From Opisthocomus hoazin (lineage: Eukaryota > Chordata > Aves > Opisthocomiformes > Opisthocomidae), in contig NC_134441.1 in NCBI RefSeq assembly GCF_030867145.1, positions 8,602,992-8,666,991 of the forward strand: a stretch of DNA of 64,000 nucleotides. Direction: 5' to 3'. The translations under genes were made by a program, and so were the position numbers. Positions 10,823 to 21,520 of this stretch are shown here, one piece after another. Position 1 is the first letter of the stretch. The number at the start of each line of letters is the position of its first letter. The notes beneath the pieces are model-generated. The model did not search any database and had not been told where the DNA came from. It saw only the letters and a list, made by a program, of their open reading frames with translations.

Positions 10823-10864
10823 TTGCCCTCCCATTTGACAGATGGGGAAACTGAGGCACGCAAG
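10823..10864 (-). mobile_element. MIR SINE relic
   Basis: The + strand reads CCATTTGACAGATGGGGAAA and continues CTGAGGCACG. This matches the reverse complement of the MIR core (CCATTTTACAGATGAGGAAA then CTGAGGCAC). It is an old fragment without recognisable ends. Confidence 0.7.
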
Positions 10865-12081
10865 CTAGACCGCTCCGTACAGCTCTCCGCAGCGCTACGG
10901 CGAGGTGCAGTGAGGCGGGCTCGTCGGGGAGCACACCCCGAAGCGTCCTTATTAGCAGCCCATCGCCGTACAGGCCATCACTCCCCTTGCAGCCGAGGAA
11001 AACTCGGAGGAACAGGAAAAAGCAACAAAGAGCAGGCCTTCCGGAAAGCGGCTGCGGCCGCCGCCAGCCCCGCTGCCTGGCTGCCGGCCCTGCCAGCCGC
11101 GCCGAGCTCTGCCTGCCTCCCCTGGCAGCGCTTTGATAAGCCGGGGATGACGTCCTCCTCCCCCTCCTGCGATTTATCCCCTGGAAATTCACACCAGGAA
11201 ACAGCTTCATCGCGTCCACCACAGGAAGACCCCACTGCTTTGTCACACAGCGAGCCAGCTGTTAGTCAGACATCAAGGGAAGAGGGGAGGAAGACGCCCC
11301 TCACCTTCGTTTGCTTTAATGTTCACGCCGTTCCTTCATCTCAATCGCCCTGCAGAGGCAGGCGAGCTGCCCGGCCATTCAGCGCGTACCCACCACCCAG
11401 CGGGCACCAGTTAATATCCAAGCGTCTTCCTGCTTCTCCTGCTACACGATTGCTTTGGAAAGAAAGATTAATTCCAACTTTAAAAAAGAAAACACTATTT
11501 TTATCATTGCCAGAAGTCTATATGGGTTTAAAAAAGAAAAAGCACTTGCTTGTCGTTTTACATCTTGCAGTTTTGTCAGTTGTTTTAAAACATGTCTCCT
11601 GTAATAAATAAGATCATTTTTATGCACTTGTTCCGCAGCTAAAAGCGAGGCCTCGGCTCGCACGGCGCTGGGGAGAGGTGGGACTCGGAGCGGGGAATGG
11701 AAACCGCTGGCTCCGGCACTTCGGCTTCCAGGGAGGCAGCTGGGGGGCTGCCCCTGCCCTCGCCCCGTCGCGGGGGTCTCGGGGAGCACCGCTCGCCTGA
11801 CGCAGCAGCTACGCGGAAAGCACCGCCGCGCCAGGAACAGCTCGGCTCCTAAGCAGCGCCTTGGATCCCCATCCCGCAGCCACGGCCGGAGCCGACCCCG
11901 GGCCGGGACCCTCGTGGGACCCGACCCCGGACCCGCTGGAGCGAGGGCTGTGCCTCTGCCCTGTCCCTCAGCCGAGGTCCCCTCGCTGCCCTGCCCAGGT
12001 GGGAGACGCTGCCGTCGCTGCCCGGGGCCGGCTGAGCTGCTCCCGCACAGGCGCAGGAGCGTTCTCCCAGGCTCCCTGAGA
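10865..12081. other. intergenic spacer with an AT-rich patch
   Basis: GC-rich DNA at both ends. A patch at about 11,130-11,230 has GATA-type cores (TTTGATAAGC and GATTTATCCC), and an AT-rich segment at about 11,440-11,640 has A-runs and TTTAAAAAAG repeats. No coding evidence. Confidence 0.45.
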
Positions 12082-12182
12082 ATCCTGGAATCACAGAATC
12101 ATTCAGGTTGGAAAAGACCCCTAAGACCTTCCAGTCCAACCATCCCTGCCCCCCCCATGCCTGCTAGACCGTGTCCCGCAGG
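12082..12182 (-). mobile_element. CR1 LINE 3' tail
   Basis: The + strand begins with GGAATCACAGAATCATTCAGG then GTTGGAAAAGACC and a CCAGTCCAACCATCC-type run. This is the reverse complement of the CR1 3' end and its ATTCTGTGA terminus. About 100 bp survives. CR1 is the dominant bird LINE, so this supports an avian source. Confidence 0.9.
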
Positions 12183-13120
12183 AGGGAGCCGGGAAAGGCG
12201 TTTATTCCAGAATACAGCAGAGAGAGGTGCTAGAAGAGTTACGGCGAGTTAAACTGGTGTCCTATCGTATCCCACCACGCTTCTCGGTGCAGGCTGCGGT
12301 GCCCCGATGCCGCTCTCCTTCTGCCCTGCAGAGTCTGGACGCCGCTCCCTGCCCGCTCAGCACCCCGGCTCGGCCGGGACTCGGGATGCGGGCGCCCGGA
12401 GCCGGCCTCTGTCCGCGCCGTGGTACGGAAAACCCAACGCGAAGAGCAACCATATCAGCGACACGAGAAGATGCTGCAAAACTGGAGGGGGTAGAGACTA
12501 AAGGCGCCGAGGGCTCGACAGTGTGACGTCCACAGGTACGATCCTGCGACGCTGCCAACACAGGCGGGCAGAGGAAAGCACTTGACGCCCCGGGAAAAAC
12601 CCTTTCTTTCGATGGAGGTCGTGTTTATGTATTTAATGTCGTGGTTTATGTAACGGCCGCCTCAGAAAGCAGTTTCCTAGAAGCCAGGGCTGCGGTCCGG
12701 CCCGTCACGACGGGCACGCGTGCGGCGCAGTCAGCGCTGCAGGCAGGGCTGGGACCCGGGGGCTTGCAGCAGTCCCTGCACATCGCCCCTCTCCCTTCCC
12801 TCGCTCGTTACAAACCCCCGGCGCCTCGGCGTGCCTTCCTCAGCATGCCTTCCTCGGGAAGCGTCTTCCTCGGGAAGCGCCCTCCTGCACGCCCAGGGCC
12901 GGTGGGACGAGGCCGGAGAGGGGCCCAGGGAGCGAGGGCTGCCCCGCGGCGTGTCACCCGAAAGCCGTGGTGGGAGCCATCCCAAGTGGCTGAAAGATCT
13001 TCATCTGCAGGAGACCCACAGTCCCCTCTGCCAGGGCCCCGCTCCGCACGTTGGAAAGACGTCAGAGGCCATCGGCGCTGCTGAGGCTCTGCGCTGGGGA
13101 GACGTCCTTGGGAAAATAAA
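12183..13120. other. GC-rich spacer, no gene seen
   Basis: GC-rich unique DNA. A small tandem of TTCCTCGGGAAGCG-type units lies at about 12,836-12,882. No gene recognised. Confidence 0.55.
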
Positions 13121-13300
13121 ACCTCTTTAATGGCAGCCAGGTGGGGCGAGCCCTGATTAGGGAGCGAAAACATCATTAGTCATTTCTGAAAGCGCTCACG
13201 GAGGCTCTTTGTCTGCTTTGGCTTTACTCTGATTCAAAATATTTTGCTTTTCATTCGGTGCCGGTGTTATTTTTATGTGGCAAGGGGTCTCGCTTATTTT
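13121..13300. promoter_or_regulatory. AT-rich candidate conserved element
   Basis: Contains TTTAATGGCAGCC, CCCTGATTAGGG, AACATCATTAGTCATTTC and TTTGTCTGCTTTGGC. Stops in all frames. Only weak evidence for function. Confidence 0.35.
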
Positions 13301-14807
13301 ATTTGAATGCCCTCGGTGACGAGCGATGCGTGAGGGGAGAGTCCAGCCGAACCGGAGGGGAAACGGGGCGGCTGCGCTGTCCCTCGGCTGAGGGCTGCGG
13401 CCAGCGGCGGTGCGGGCACCAACCCCGAGCGGGACTCAGCCGCGACGACCCCCCTTGATGACACTTTCACCCAGCGAACGCCAGCCGAACCCCGAGACGT
13501 CGCGAGGTGCCCAGCACCAGCGCAGCGTCGGGCCCTGCGGCGGCCGAGCTTCGGGGCAGCGACGAACGCAGCGCCAGCGGTACCGCGGCCCCGGGCCCCC
13601 GCGGCGTTTCGGCGGCTGCTGCTGCTTCGCCGCTGCTCCCGCACCCGTCCCACCTTCCTCCGTGCTGCTTTGTCGAGGCCGTGTTGCTGTTGGCGTACAA
13701 CCCGAGCGACTTTGAGGAAAGATTTTTTCCTCTTTCCTCCGTACTTGAATGGCTCCTTTGACAGGCAGCGCCTCTCCGTTTACATCCCCGCCGCCCGGAT
13801 TGCATCAATCTCGCGGTCAGCTTTGGAAGGGGGGAAAAAAAGCAGAGAAAAGCCTCACAGAGAGGGAAAACAGACAGGTCCAACCATCGGCGCGATGGGT
13901 AGCGGCGGGAGAAGAGGGGCTCGGCAGCGGGCTGCGCCAGGGCGATGCCGGCGCTCGCTGGGGACACCCAGCACGGCCTCCTGTCCCAGCGCCCGGCGCA
14001 GACGGGCTCGGTGAGCGGCGGCCGCGTGAACTCGGTGACAGCAACGCTGTCGGAACGTACAGCATCTGTCAGGCGTCGGCATGCTTAATTCGAGGCGTCT
14101 CCTCTCCCCCTCTGCCTCTTGGGGTGGGCAGGGGGGACTGGTACCCAAGCCCCGGGGGGCAGAGGTGGGTCTGTGCCGTGGCGCTGGCCAGAGCGGGCGC
14201 CCGGCCGGAGGAGAGCTGCTTCCTCCCCACGCCGTCGCCGGGCAAGCTGCCGTGGGCAAACGGTGTGCCCGCAGCCGGGGGTGCGGGACGGCGAACGCCC
14301 AACGTCCAGCGTCACCAACGCGCCGGTGGCACACCGCGTGGCGGGACGGGCGGCCGGGCTGGCCACAGGGAGTTTGTCCCCGATAAGCCTCGATTTTGGC
14401 AGCGCAGCGATGACCTCACCCCGGCACGCTGACTGCTCCTTCCTCCGCTTTGCGGTACCCGGCGTGGCAGAGGGGTGCCGCGGGCGCAGGGCGCGAGCAT
14501 CCAGCCGGAGCACCCAGCCAGCTCCTCGCCTTCCTCCCCTTCCTCCTCTTCCTCCTTCCTCCAGGCCAAAGGTTTTCAGGACTCACCCCAGCCCGGCCCC
14601 CACGACCTTCTCCCACGACCCCACGCTCCCACCCCTCTGCACATCTCTCCCCAAGCTCTCCCTGCAGCTCCCAGTCGCAGCCCCGCAGAGCCAGGGGAGC
14701 CTCCCCAGCCCACCCGGACCCCGCAGCTGCCCCACGCTGGACGCTGCTCCAGGCTGGATGCGACGAGGTAAAGCCCCAAGATTTCTCCATGTGCCTCGGC
14801 TCCTCAT
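13301..14807. other. GC-rich spacer, no gene seen
   Basis: GC-rich DNA with many chance open frames and a polypyrimidine CTTCC-rich run at about 14,525-14,565. No recognised gene. Confidence 0.55.
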
Positions 14808-15259
14808 GGAGTCCAGCGGAGGGCTACGAGGATGGTGAGGGGACTGGAACATCTCTCCTACGAGGAGAGGCTGAGGGAGCTGGGCTTGTTCAGCCTGGAG
14901 AAGAGAAGGCTGAGAGGGGACCTAATAAATGCTTACAAATATCTGCAGGGTGGGTGTCAGGAGGACAGGGCCAGACTCTTTCCAGTGGTGCCCAGCGACA
15001 GGACAAGGGGCAACGGGCACAAACTGGAGCAGAGGAAGCTCCAGCTGAACCCGAGGAAGAACTTCTTCCCTCTGAGGGTGACGGAGCCCTGGCCCAGGCT
15101 GCCCAGGGAGGCTGTGGAGTCTCCTTCTCTGGAGATATTCCAGCCCCGCCTGGCCGCGGTGCTGTGCAGCCTGCTCTGGGTGACCCTGCTTGGGCAGGGG
15201 GTTGGGCTGGGGGACCCACAGAGGTCCCTTCCAACCCCCAACATTCTGTGATTCTGTGA
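14808..15259 (+). mobile_element. CR1 LINE, 3' part with open ORF2 tail
   Basis: This is the end of a chicken-repeat-1 non-LTR retrotransposon, running from the GTCCAGCGGAGGGCTACGAG segment to the duplicated ATTCTGTG terminus. Its translation from about 14,832 gives the C-terminal end of the CR1 ORF2 polyprotein, with landmarks [28 protein letters not shown] and SDRTRGNG. The frame has no stop to 15,251. 5' truncation is normal for CR1. The open tail suggests a fairly young copy or chance survival. Confidence 0.93.
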
Positions 15260-15261
15260 AG

Positions 15262-15425
15262 GCTCTCAGCGGGACGGGGCGCAGGGCACGCGCGCTGGGC
15301 GCAGGGTGCAGGGGCTGGTCTGGGTGCGGGGGTCGGGCTGGGCAGGGGGCAGAGGGGCGGGGGGCTGGTCTGGGGGCAGGGCACCCAGGCTGGGGGCAGG
15401 AGCCATTGCAGCAGGGGTGCTGAGC
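15262..15425. repeat. G-rich degenerate minisatellite
   Basis: Imperfect reiteration of CAGGGGGCAGAGGGGC and GGGCTGGTCTGGG type units between the CR1 tail and the pentamer satellite. The repeated G-runs make G-quadruplexes possible. Confidence 0.6.
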
Positions 15426-16583
15426 CGTGTCACGCCATGCCCCGCCACGCTGCGCCAGGCTAGTCTTGGCTGAGCCACGCCAGGGCAGCCAAGCTGTACC
15501 ATGCCATGCCAGTTCAGCCATGCCACGTTTTATCAGCCATGCCATGCCATTCCAAGTTTTGCTGGCCATGCCAGCCAAGCCGTGCCGTGCCATACCAATC
15601 GAGCTGTGCTGTGCCATACCAAGCTGTGCCATGCCAGCTGAGCCATGCCATGCCAGCCGAGCTGTGCCATGCCATTCTAGGTTTTGCTGGCCATGCCATG
15701 CCATGCCAGCCGAGCTGTGCCATGCCATTCCAAGTTTTGCCAGCACTGTCATGCTGTGCCAGCCAAGCTGAGCCATGCCAGCCAAGCTGTACCATACCAT
15801 ACCAAGTTTTGCCACCCGTGCCATGCCAGGCCAAGCTGTGCCAGCAGTGCCACACTCCGCCAGCCGATCCGTGCTGTGCTACGCCATGCAACGCCGCTCC
15901 ACTCTGTGCCATGCCATGCCATGCCATTCAGTGCCGTGCCGCTCTGCTCCATGCCATGCCGCTCCGTGCCATGTCATGCCATGCCACCCCACGCCGTGCC
16001 GTGCTGCTCTGTGCCATTCCATGCTGTGCCATTCCACTCTGTGCCATGCCATGCCATGCCATTCCGTGCCATGCCATGCCACTCCGCTCCGTGCCGTGCC
16101 ATACCGTGCCATACCACTCCATGCCGTGCCGTGCTGCGCAGTGCCATACTGTGCCATGCCATACCGCTCCATACCGTGCCACACCGTGCCATGCCGTGCC
16201 ATTCTGTGCCATGCCATGCCATGCAGTGCCATGCTATTCTGTGCCATGCCATGCCATGCCATGCCATGCCATACCATGCCGTGCCGTGCCATGCCATTCC
16301 GCTCCGTGCCATGCCATTCTGCGCCATACCGTACCGTAACGTGCCATGCCGTGCCATGCCGCACCATGCCATGCCATATACCGCACCATGCCGCGCCATA
16401 CCGCTCCATACCGTGCCATGCCATGCCATATCGTGCCATATCGTGCCACACCGCACCGTACCGCACCGTGCCACGCCACGCAGTGCCATGCTATTCTGTG
16501 CCACGCCATGCCACGCCACACACCGCTCCATACCGCGCCGTGCCACGCCACACACCGCACCGTACCGCGCCGTGCGGTGCGGC
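15426..16583. repeat. pentanucleotide GCCAT/GCCGT satellite array
   Basis: About 1.15 kb of 5-bp units, mostly GCCAT with GCCGT, GCCAC, ACCAT, GCTGT and TCCAT variants. The first 400 bp has longer-period structure in which a CCAAGTTTTGC(T/C)GGCC-type insert recurs (about 15,550, 15,675, 15,728 and 15,803). Because 5 is not a multiple of 3 and the units avoid stops, long frames of the M-P-C-H-A type stay open on both strands; these are not genes. The array ends about 280 bp before the ZNF703 start codon, so it lies in or just upstream of the promoter. Confidence 0.95.
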
Positions 16584-16862
16584 GGGCGGCTCTCCCCCAC
16601 GCGGCGGCGCGGGGCGGTGCGGCGGCTCGCCCCCCCCCCCCCCCCCCCCGGCTCTCCCCGCCCCGGGGGCCCGGCCGGGCGCGGATTGGTGCGCGGCGCC
16701 GGCCCCCTCGGCGCGCGGCCGCCATCGGGGCTATTTGACGTGTCGGCGGGGCCGCGGAACGGCTTCTCTCGCCGGGGCCGCCGCCGCCGCCGCTCCGCCG
16801 CCCGCCCGGCCCGGCCCGGCCCGGCCCCCCCCCCCCTTCCCCCCCAACCCCCCCCCCCCCAA
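16584..16862 (+). promoter_or_regulatory. ZNF703: ZNF703 promoter and 5'UTR, CpG island
   Basis: Extremely GC- and CpG-rich with long C-runs (about 16,631-16,650 and 16,827-16,862). An inverted CCAAT box GATTGG lies at 16,684-16,689. TGACGTGT, a CRE-like half site, lies at 16,736-16,743 within a GGGGCTATTTGACGTGTCGG stretch. No TATA box is evident, which fits a CpG-island promoter. The exact transcription start cannot be read from sequence. Confidence 0.7.
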
Positions 16863-18662
16863 ATGAGCGCAGCCCCCGGCGGGCCCCGGCCGAGGACCCC
16901 GCCGAGCCGCCCGCCCCCCGCCGACCCGCTGCGCCAGGCCGGCCGGCTGCCCATCCGCGTCCTGAAGATGCTCAGCGCCCACGGGGGCCACCTCCTGCAC
17001 CCCGAGTACCTCCAGCCGCTCTCCTCCACGCCCGTCAGCCCCATCGAGGTCAGTGCCCGCCGCTCCCGGCCCCCCCCGCCCCGCCGCTCCCGGCTTCCCC
17101 CCCCCCCCCCGCCGCTCCTTCCCGGTCCCGCTCCCCCCCCGCCGCTCCTTCCCCGCGCCCTGGCTCGCCGCCGGGCCCGGCCCCGCTGGCCCCGGGGTTT
17201 GGGGGGTGGGATTGGGGAGGGGGGGTTGGGGAAGGCCGGTCCGGGGGTGCCGTCGGGGTCCCCCCCCTGACCGGCTCCGCTCCGCCCGCAGCTGGACGCC
17301 AAGAAGAGCCCGCTGGCGCTGCTGGCCCAGACCTGCTCGCAGATCGGCAAGCCCGACCCGCCGCCCTCCTCCAAGCTGAACGCCGTGGCCTCCGCCGGGC
17401 TGCCCGCCGCCGAGAAGGAGCCCGCCGCCCGCCCCGCCGCCCTGAAGCCCCCGGGCCCCGGGGACCCCCCGCCGGAGGACAAGTCCAGCTTCAAGCCCTA
17501 CTCCAAGGGCGGCGGGGAACCGCGCAAGGAGGGCGGCTCGGACAAGGCCGGCTTTCGGGTGCCCAGCGCAGCTTGCCCGCCGTTCCCCCCGCACGCCGCC
17601 GCCTCGCCCGGCAGCTCCCGCGGGGGCTCGCCCCAACACGCCGACCCCAAGGCCGCCGAGGAGAAGAAGGAGCCCGAGGCGGGCAAGCCCAGCCCCGAGG
17701 GGACGGGCGGGGGGCTGGGGCGCGGGGCGGCGGAGAGCGGGGCGCACGGCGAGCCCCCCTCGGGCCGCAAATCGGAGCCCCCCGCCCTGCCGCCCGCCGG
17801 CCATGTGGCCCCCGTCTCGCCCTACAAGCCGGGCCACTCCGTCTTCCCCCTGCCGCCCTCCAGCATCGGCTACCACGGCTCCATCGTCGGCGCCTACGCC
17901 GGCTACCCGTCCCAGTTCGTGCCCGGGCTGGACCCCACCAAGCCGGGCCTGGTGGGCAGCCAGCTGCCGGGGGCTCTGGGGCTGCCGGGCAAGCCGCCCA
18001 GCTCCAGCCCGCTGACCGGGGCCTCGCCGCCCTCCTTCATGCAGGGATTATGCCGGGACCCGTACTGCCTGAGCTACCACAGCGCCTCGCACCTGGGCTC
18101 CAGCAACTGCTCCAGCTGCGTCCACGACCCCGGCAGCCTGAAGAGCGGATACCCCTTGGTGTACCCCACGCACCCCCTGCACTCGGTGCACACCACGCTC
18201 TCCTCCGGCGGCACCCCCAGCCACCCCCTCTACACCTACGGCTTCATGCTGCAGAACGACCCCCTGCCCCACATATGCAACTGGGTGTCTGCCAGCGGAC
18301 CCTGCGACAAGAGGTTTGCCACCTCGGAGGAGCTGCTCACCCACCTACGGACCCACACGGCCCTGCCGGGGGCCGAGAAACTCTTGGCGGGTTACCCTAC
18401 CTCCGGGCTGGGCTCCGCAGCCTCCTGCCACCTCCACCTCCCGCCCGCCGCCCCCGGGAGCCCCAACACCTTACCGGCCTCCCTCTCCTTGAGGAGCCCA
18501 CACACTTTGGGACTCAACAGGTACCACCCCTACGGCAAGAGCCATTTGCCCACGGCCGGCGCGCTGCCCGTGCCCTCCTTGCCAGCCGCCGGACCTTACT
18601 ACTCGCCATACGCGCTCTACGGCCAAAGACTAACTTCAGCTTCTGCACTGGGATATCAGTAA
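16863..18662 (+). CDS. ZNF703: ZNF703, NET-family zinc-finger corepressor
   Basis: Two coding exons: 16,863-17,048 (62 codons) and 17,292-18,662, joined by a 243-bp phase-0 GT-AG intron, giving 518 residues (human about 590; the difference is probably in low-complexity linkers). Family landmarks in order: RLPIRVLKMLSAHGGHLLHP (28-47), the Sp-like motif SPLALLAQTCSQIGKPD (68-84), the Groucho-binding type FKPY (129-132), the Btd-like CRDPYC box (316-321) and one atypical zinc finger with C391, C400, H413 and H417 (C-X8-C-X12-H-X3-H). The C-terminus is YGQRLTSASALGYQ. NET proteins (Noc, Elbow, Tlp-1, Nlz) are nuclear repressors that recruit Groucho/TLE and HDACs; fish nlz genes act in hindbrain patterning, and ZNF703 is a luminal breast-cancer oncogene. 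The start codon was chosen by homology. The frame is also open upstream, through the pentamer array. Confidence 0.95.
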
Positions 18663-19355
18663 CCGCGGCAGCCCCCGCTCCGGCCTCCTCCTCCTCGCCC
18701 GGCCCCTCGCTCCCTCCTTGGACTGTGTATTTATTTACTGTATGTTAGCTTAAAGCTGGGAATATAAGTGCATTAATACACCAATGAATCGATGGTATGC
18801 AAAAAGTCTGTGTCCAAAAAAAAAAAAAAAAGAAAAAAGAAAAAAAAAAAACCGCTCTTTACTTTGCAGGTGTGGGGCTTTTATTTTTCCCTTCTGTTTC
18901 TTTTGAATTTTTTGTTTTTTCCTCCTCTTTCTTTATTCCCCCCTGAGAAATTCTTGCATGACTCCTGACACACAAGGAAAAAAAAAAAAAGGCATTTTCC
19001 TCCTCCCCCTCCACGTTTATCGTTCTGGAATTCTGTTCCTCTTCGTTTGTAAAGTTAACAGATGTAATTTTTTTTTTTTAAATCTTTTTTCTTTTTTTTT
19101 TTTTTTTCTTTTTAAATTTTTTTTTCTTTTTATTTTTTGCGATGTGCCGGGGGCGGCTGCAGCGGGCGGGCGGCCGCAGGCCTGGCCCCGCCGCCCCCCC
19201 CCCCCGTCCCCCCCCGCGGCCGGGCCCCGCCGCGGGCAGCAGACCCGCGTACCCCCACCCCGCGGCGGGGGGGGGGGCCCGAAGAGCGGCGGCAGGACCG
19301 GAGCAGCGGGAGGGCGGACGAGCTCCGGCCCGGTAAGTCTGATTTTGGGAATAAA
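18663..19355 (+). other. ZNF703: ZNF703 3'UTR (probable)
   Basis: The first 150 bp (GACTGTGTATTTATTTACTG and onward to about 18,815) is AT-rich and looks like the conserved vertebrate ZNF703 3'UTR. It is followed by A-rich (18,816-18,852) and T-rich (19,069-19,138) tracts. The first clear AATAAA is at 19,350-19,355, which would make a 3'UTR of about 0.7 kb. A site near 18,780-18,850 using a variant signal is also possible. Confidence 0.55.
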
Positions 19356-20120
19356 TGAGTCCTGGTTGCACCCACCCACCCTCTGGTCTCGTCTCGTCCC
19401 TCCCGGGGCCGGGGGTTGCGGGGCTGCGGGGGCTGCGGGGCCGGGGGCTGCGGGCTGCCGGCTCCATCTAGCGGCGGCGGCACCGGGAGCGGGACCGGGC
19501 CCCGCCGACCCCTCCGGGCACCGCGGAGTGGGGAGGGGGGGGCTCCCATGGGAGACCAGGGGCGAGCGGGGTCTCCCCCCCGGTCCGTCGTGTCCCCGCC
19601 CCCCCCCCCCCCGGCCCCCGCGCGTCCGTTCCCGGGGGGAAGCGCCGGGTCCGCTCGCGCGCGGAGGGAAGGTTCCAGAAGGCGATGGAGCCGAGATGGG
19701 TGCGAGGGGGCCCCAGGCACCCCCCCAGAGACCCCTGCCCCCCCCCTCCCCGCGGCCCCCCCCGGGGGGAGCTTCGGGGACGGAGTCGCGATCCAAGCGG
19801 GGTCCGGGATCGCGATCCAGGCGGGGTCCGGACCCGCTCCCGCGGAGGGGGGGGGTCTCGTGTTCCCCCCCCCCCCGTCCCCGTTTAATCTTTTTGCTGT
19901 GTTGGAGGAGCGCGGGGGGGGTCGGTGAATGGCTCTGGAGGGGGCACGGCGGGGTCCCTGGGGCGGGCAGGGGCAGGGCAGAGCTGCCCGGCTGCCCCCC
20001 CCCCCGTGCCCCAAGGAAGGACCCTCCCCAGGCTTCCTCTCCGGCAGCAGCCCAGCCTTCGCCGCGGGACCCCCGGCCCCCCCTTGGACCCCCGGCCCCC
20101 CCTTGAAAGCCCACCGGCTC
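19356..20120. other. GC-rich spacer, no gene seen
   Basis: Very GC-rich DNA with long C and G homopolymers. A short direct duplication of a TCGCGATCCAGGCGGGGTCC-type unit lies at 19,785-19,830. Long open frames on both strands are compositional. Confidence 0.55.
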
Positions 20121-20330
20121 CCGGTGCCCCGCATCGCTTATTTTTTTGGCTCCTGCTGTCGAGTGCTTTGCTCCTGTTGCATTTCGGGTGAGTCACGCAA
20201 TTAATCCCAGTTAATTGCCTGCTCTAAATTGCCTTCTGCCCTGTGTTGGAATTCCTTTGTGTCCTCCGAGCTGAAAAATAACGCGCTGAAAAGAGGGGCT
20301 TGCTTCGCCGACGGGATTTTTATTTTTCTG
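20121..20330. promoter_or_regulatory. AT-rich candidate conserved element
   Basis: Contains GTGAGTCACGCAATTAATCC (AP-1-like TGAGTCA plus a homeodomain core), CCAGTTAATTGCC and CTAAATTGCC. Stops in all frames. Regulatory role inferred. Confidence 0.4.
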
Positions 20331-20791
20331 AGCGCGGCCGCGGGCGTGCGGCCGGCGGGGAGGGCCCTGGCCGGGGTCTCCCGCTGCAGACCCACGGCCG
20401 GGCGCTGGAGGTGGCAGAGGCTGGGGGTGCTGGGCGCTGGCGGCGGGGTGGGCAGCCCCGTCCCGAGCCCCCCAGGGCTGGGGGGCACAGGCTGTGCGCG
20501 TCCGCGGCTGCCCCTCGCTCCGCTCGCGACGCGTCTCGTGTCCGGCTCTGCCCCAGCTCTGCGTGCGGTGGTCCCGCTCCCTCGGGGCGCGATGTTCGCA
20601 GGGTGGGGGTCTGGGTTTGCAGGACGGGGGTCCGGAGCAGAGGGGGCTTTGCTGCGGCTGTTTTTGCTCTGCGCGTGGGTGCCAGCCCTGGGGCTGCCGC
20701 GACCGCGCCGGCGTCTCCCGTCCCGTGTCCCAGCGGGGAGCTGACCCCTCTGGCTCTGGGTGTCGCGGCCGACGTTCCCCTCGCAGCGGGG
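20331..20791. other. GC-rich spacer, no gene seen
   Basis: GC-rich unique DNA, nothing recognised. Confidence 0.5.
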
Positions 20792-20862
20792 CGTTAGGGT
20801 TGGACAGGGTGACCCGCAGAGGTCCCTTCCAACCCCTGCCAGTCTGTGATTCTGTGATTCTG
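20792..20862 (+). mobile_element. CR1 LINE 3' terminus
   Basis: Starts near TTAGGGTTGGACAGGGTGAC, continues CAGAGGTCCCTTCCAACCCC and ends in tandem TCTGTGATTCTGTGATTCTG. This is the last 70 bp of a 5'-truncated CR1 with its terminal octamer repeat. Confidence 0.9.
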
Positions 20863-21520
20863 TTGCGGGGCGGTGGGCAGCACAGCTCCCGTGCTGCCGT
20901 CCCCTCCACCGCGGAGCTGCGCGGTGGGATCTGGAGCATCGCCGCGCCCTGGACAGGGACCCGGTCCCACCGGCCATGCTGCTCAGCGTCGGCCTCGCTC
21001 GAGGGCCACCGGTCCCTGGCCTAAATCAGAGCAGCTCCAAAGTGCCGTGCCCGTCGCGGGTCGCTGCCGCGGGGTTTTGTTCCGCCGCGGTTCTCCCCAG
21101 CCGCGGCCGGAGAGCCTCGTGCCGCGGGGCGAGAGGGCAATGGCCACGGGCGCGCACGAGGCACCGCAGCCCGGCGCAGCCGACGCTGGGTCACGGGGCT
21201 GCCAGCGCCGTGCCGCAGAGCAGCCTGGGCAGGGGACGAGGGGCTCGCACAGCCCGCTGTCCTGCCGGAGCCCTGCTCCCAGAGCTGGACAAGCTGCCGG
21301 CCGCGTCCTCCCCGACAGAAAAAGTCCATCTGCCCTCTGCCCCCCGAACCCCTCCTCGCACCGGGACGCTGCCGGCTCCAAAACCGAGCCCGTGCGCCTT
21401 CCCTCCGCCGACGGTGGGAGCTGGGTGCTGCTCGGATACGTCCTGCCGTGCAAGATATTCCCCCGAGGAATATTTTTTTCCCCTCCCTAAAGACTGCAGC
21501 ACCGGGGCCCGGCTGTGTAA
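20863..21520. other. GC-rich spacer, no gene seen
   Basis: GC-rich DNA. The end of the stretch has a short palindrome-like GATATTCCCCCGAGGAATAT near 21,454. No gene seen. Confidence 0.5.

Noticed and set aside
15506-16738. Very long open frames on both strands of the pentamer array
   Set aside because: The frames are a by-product of a stop-free 5-bp repeat and give low-complexity M-P-C-H-A or W-H-G-M-A type text. They are repeats, not genes.
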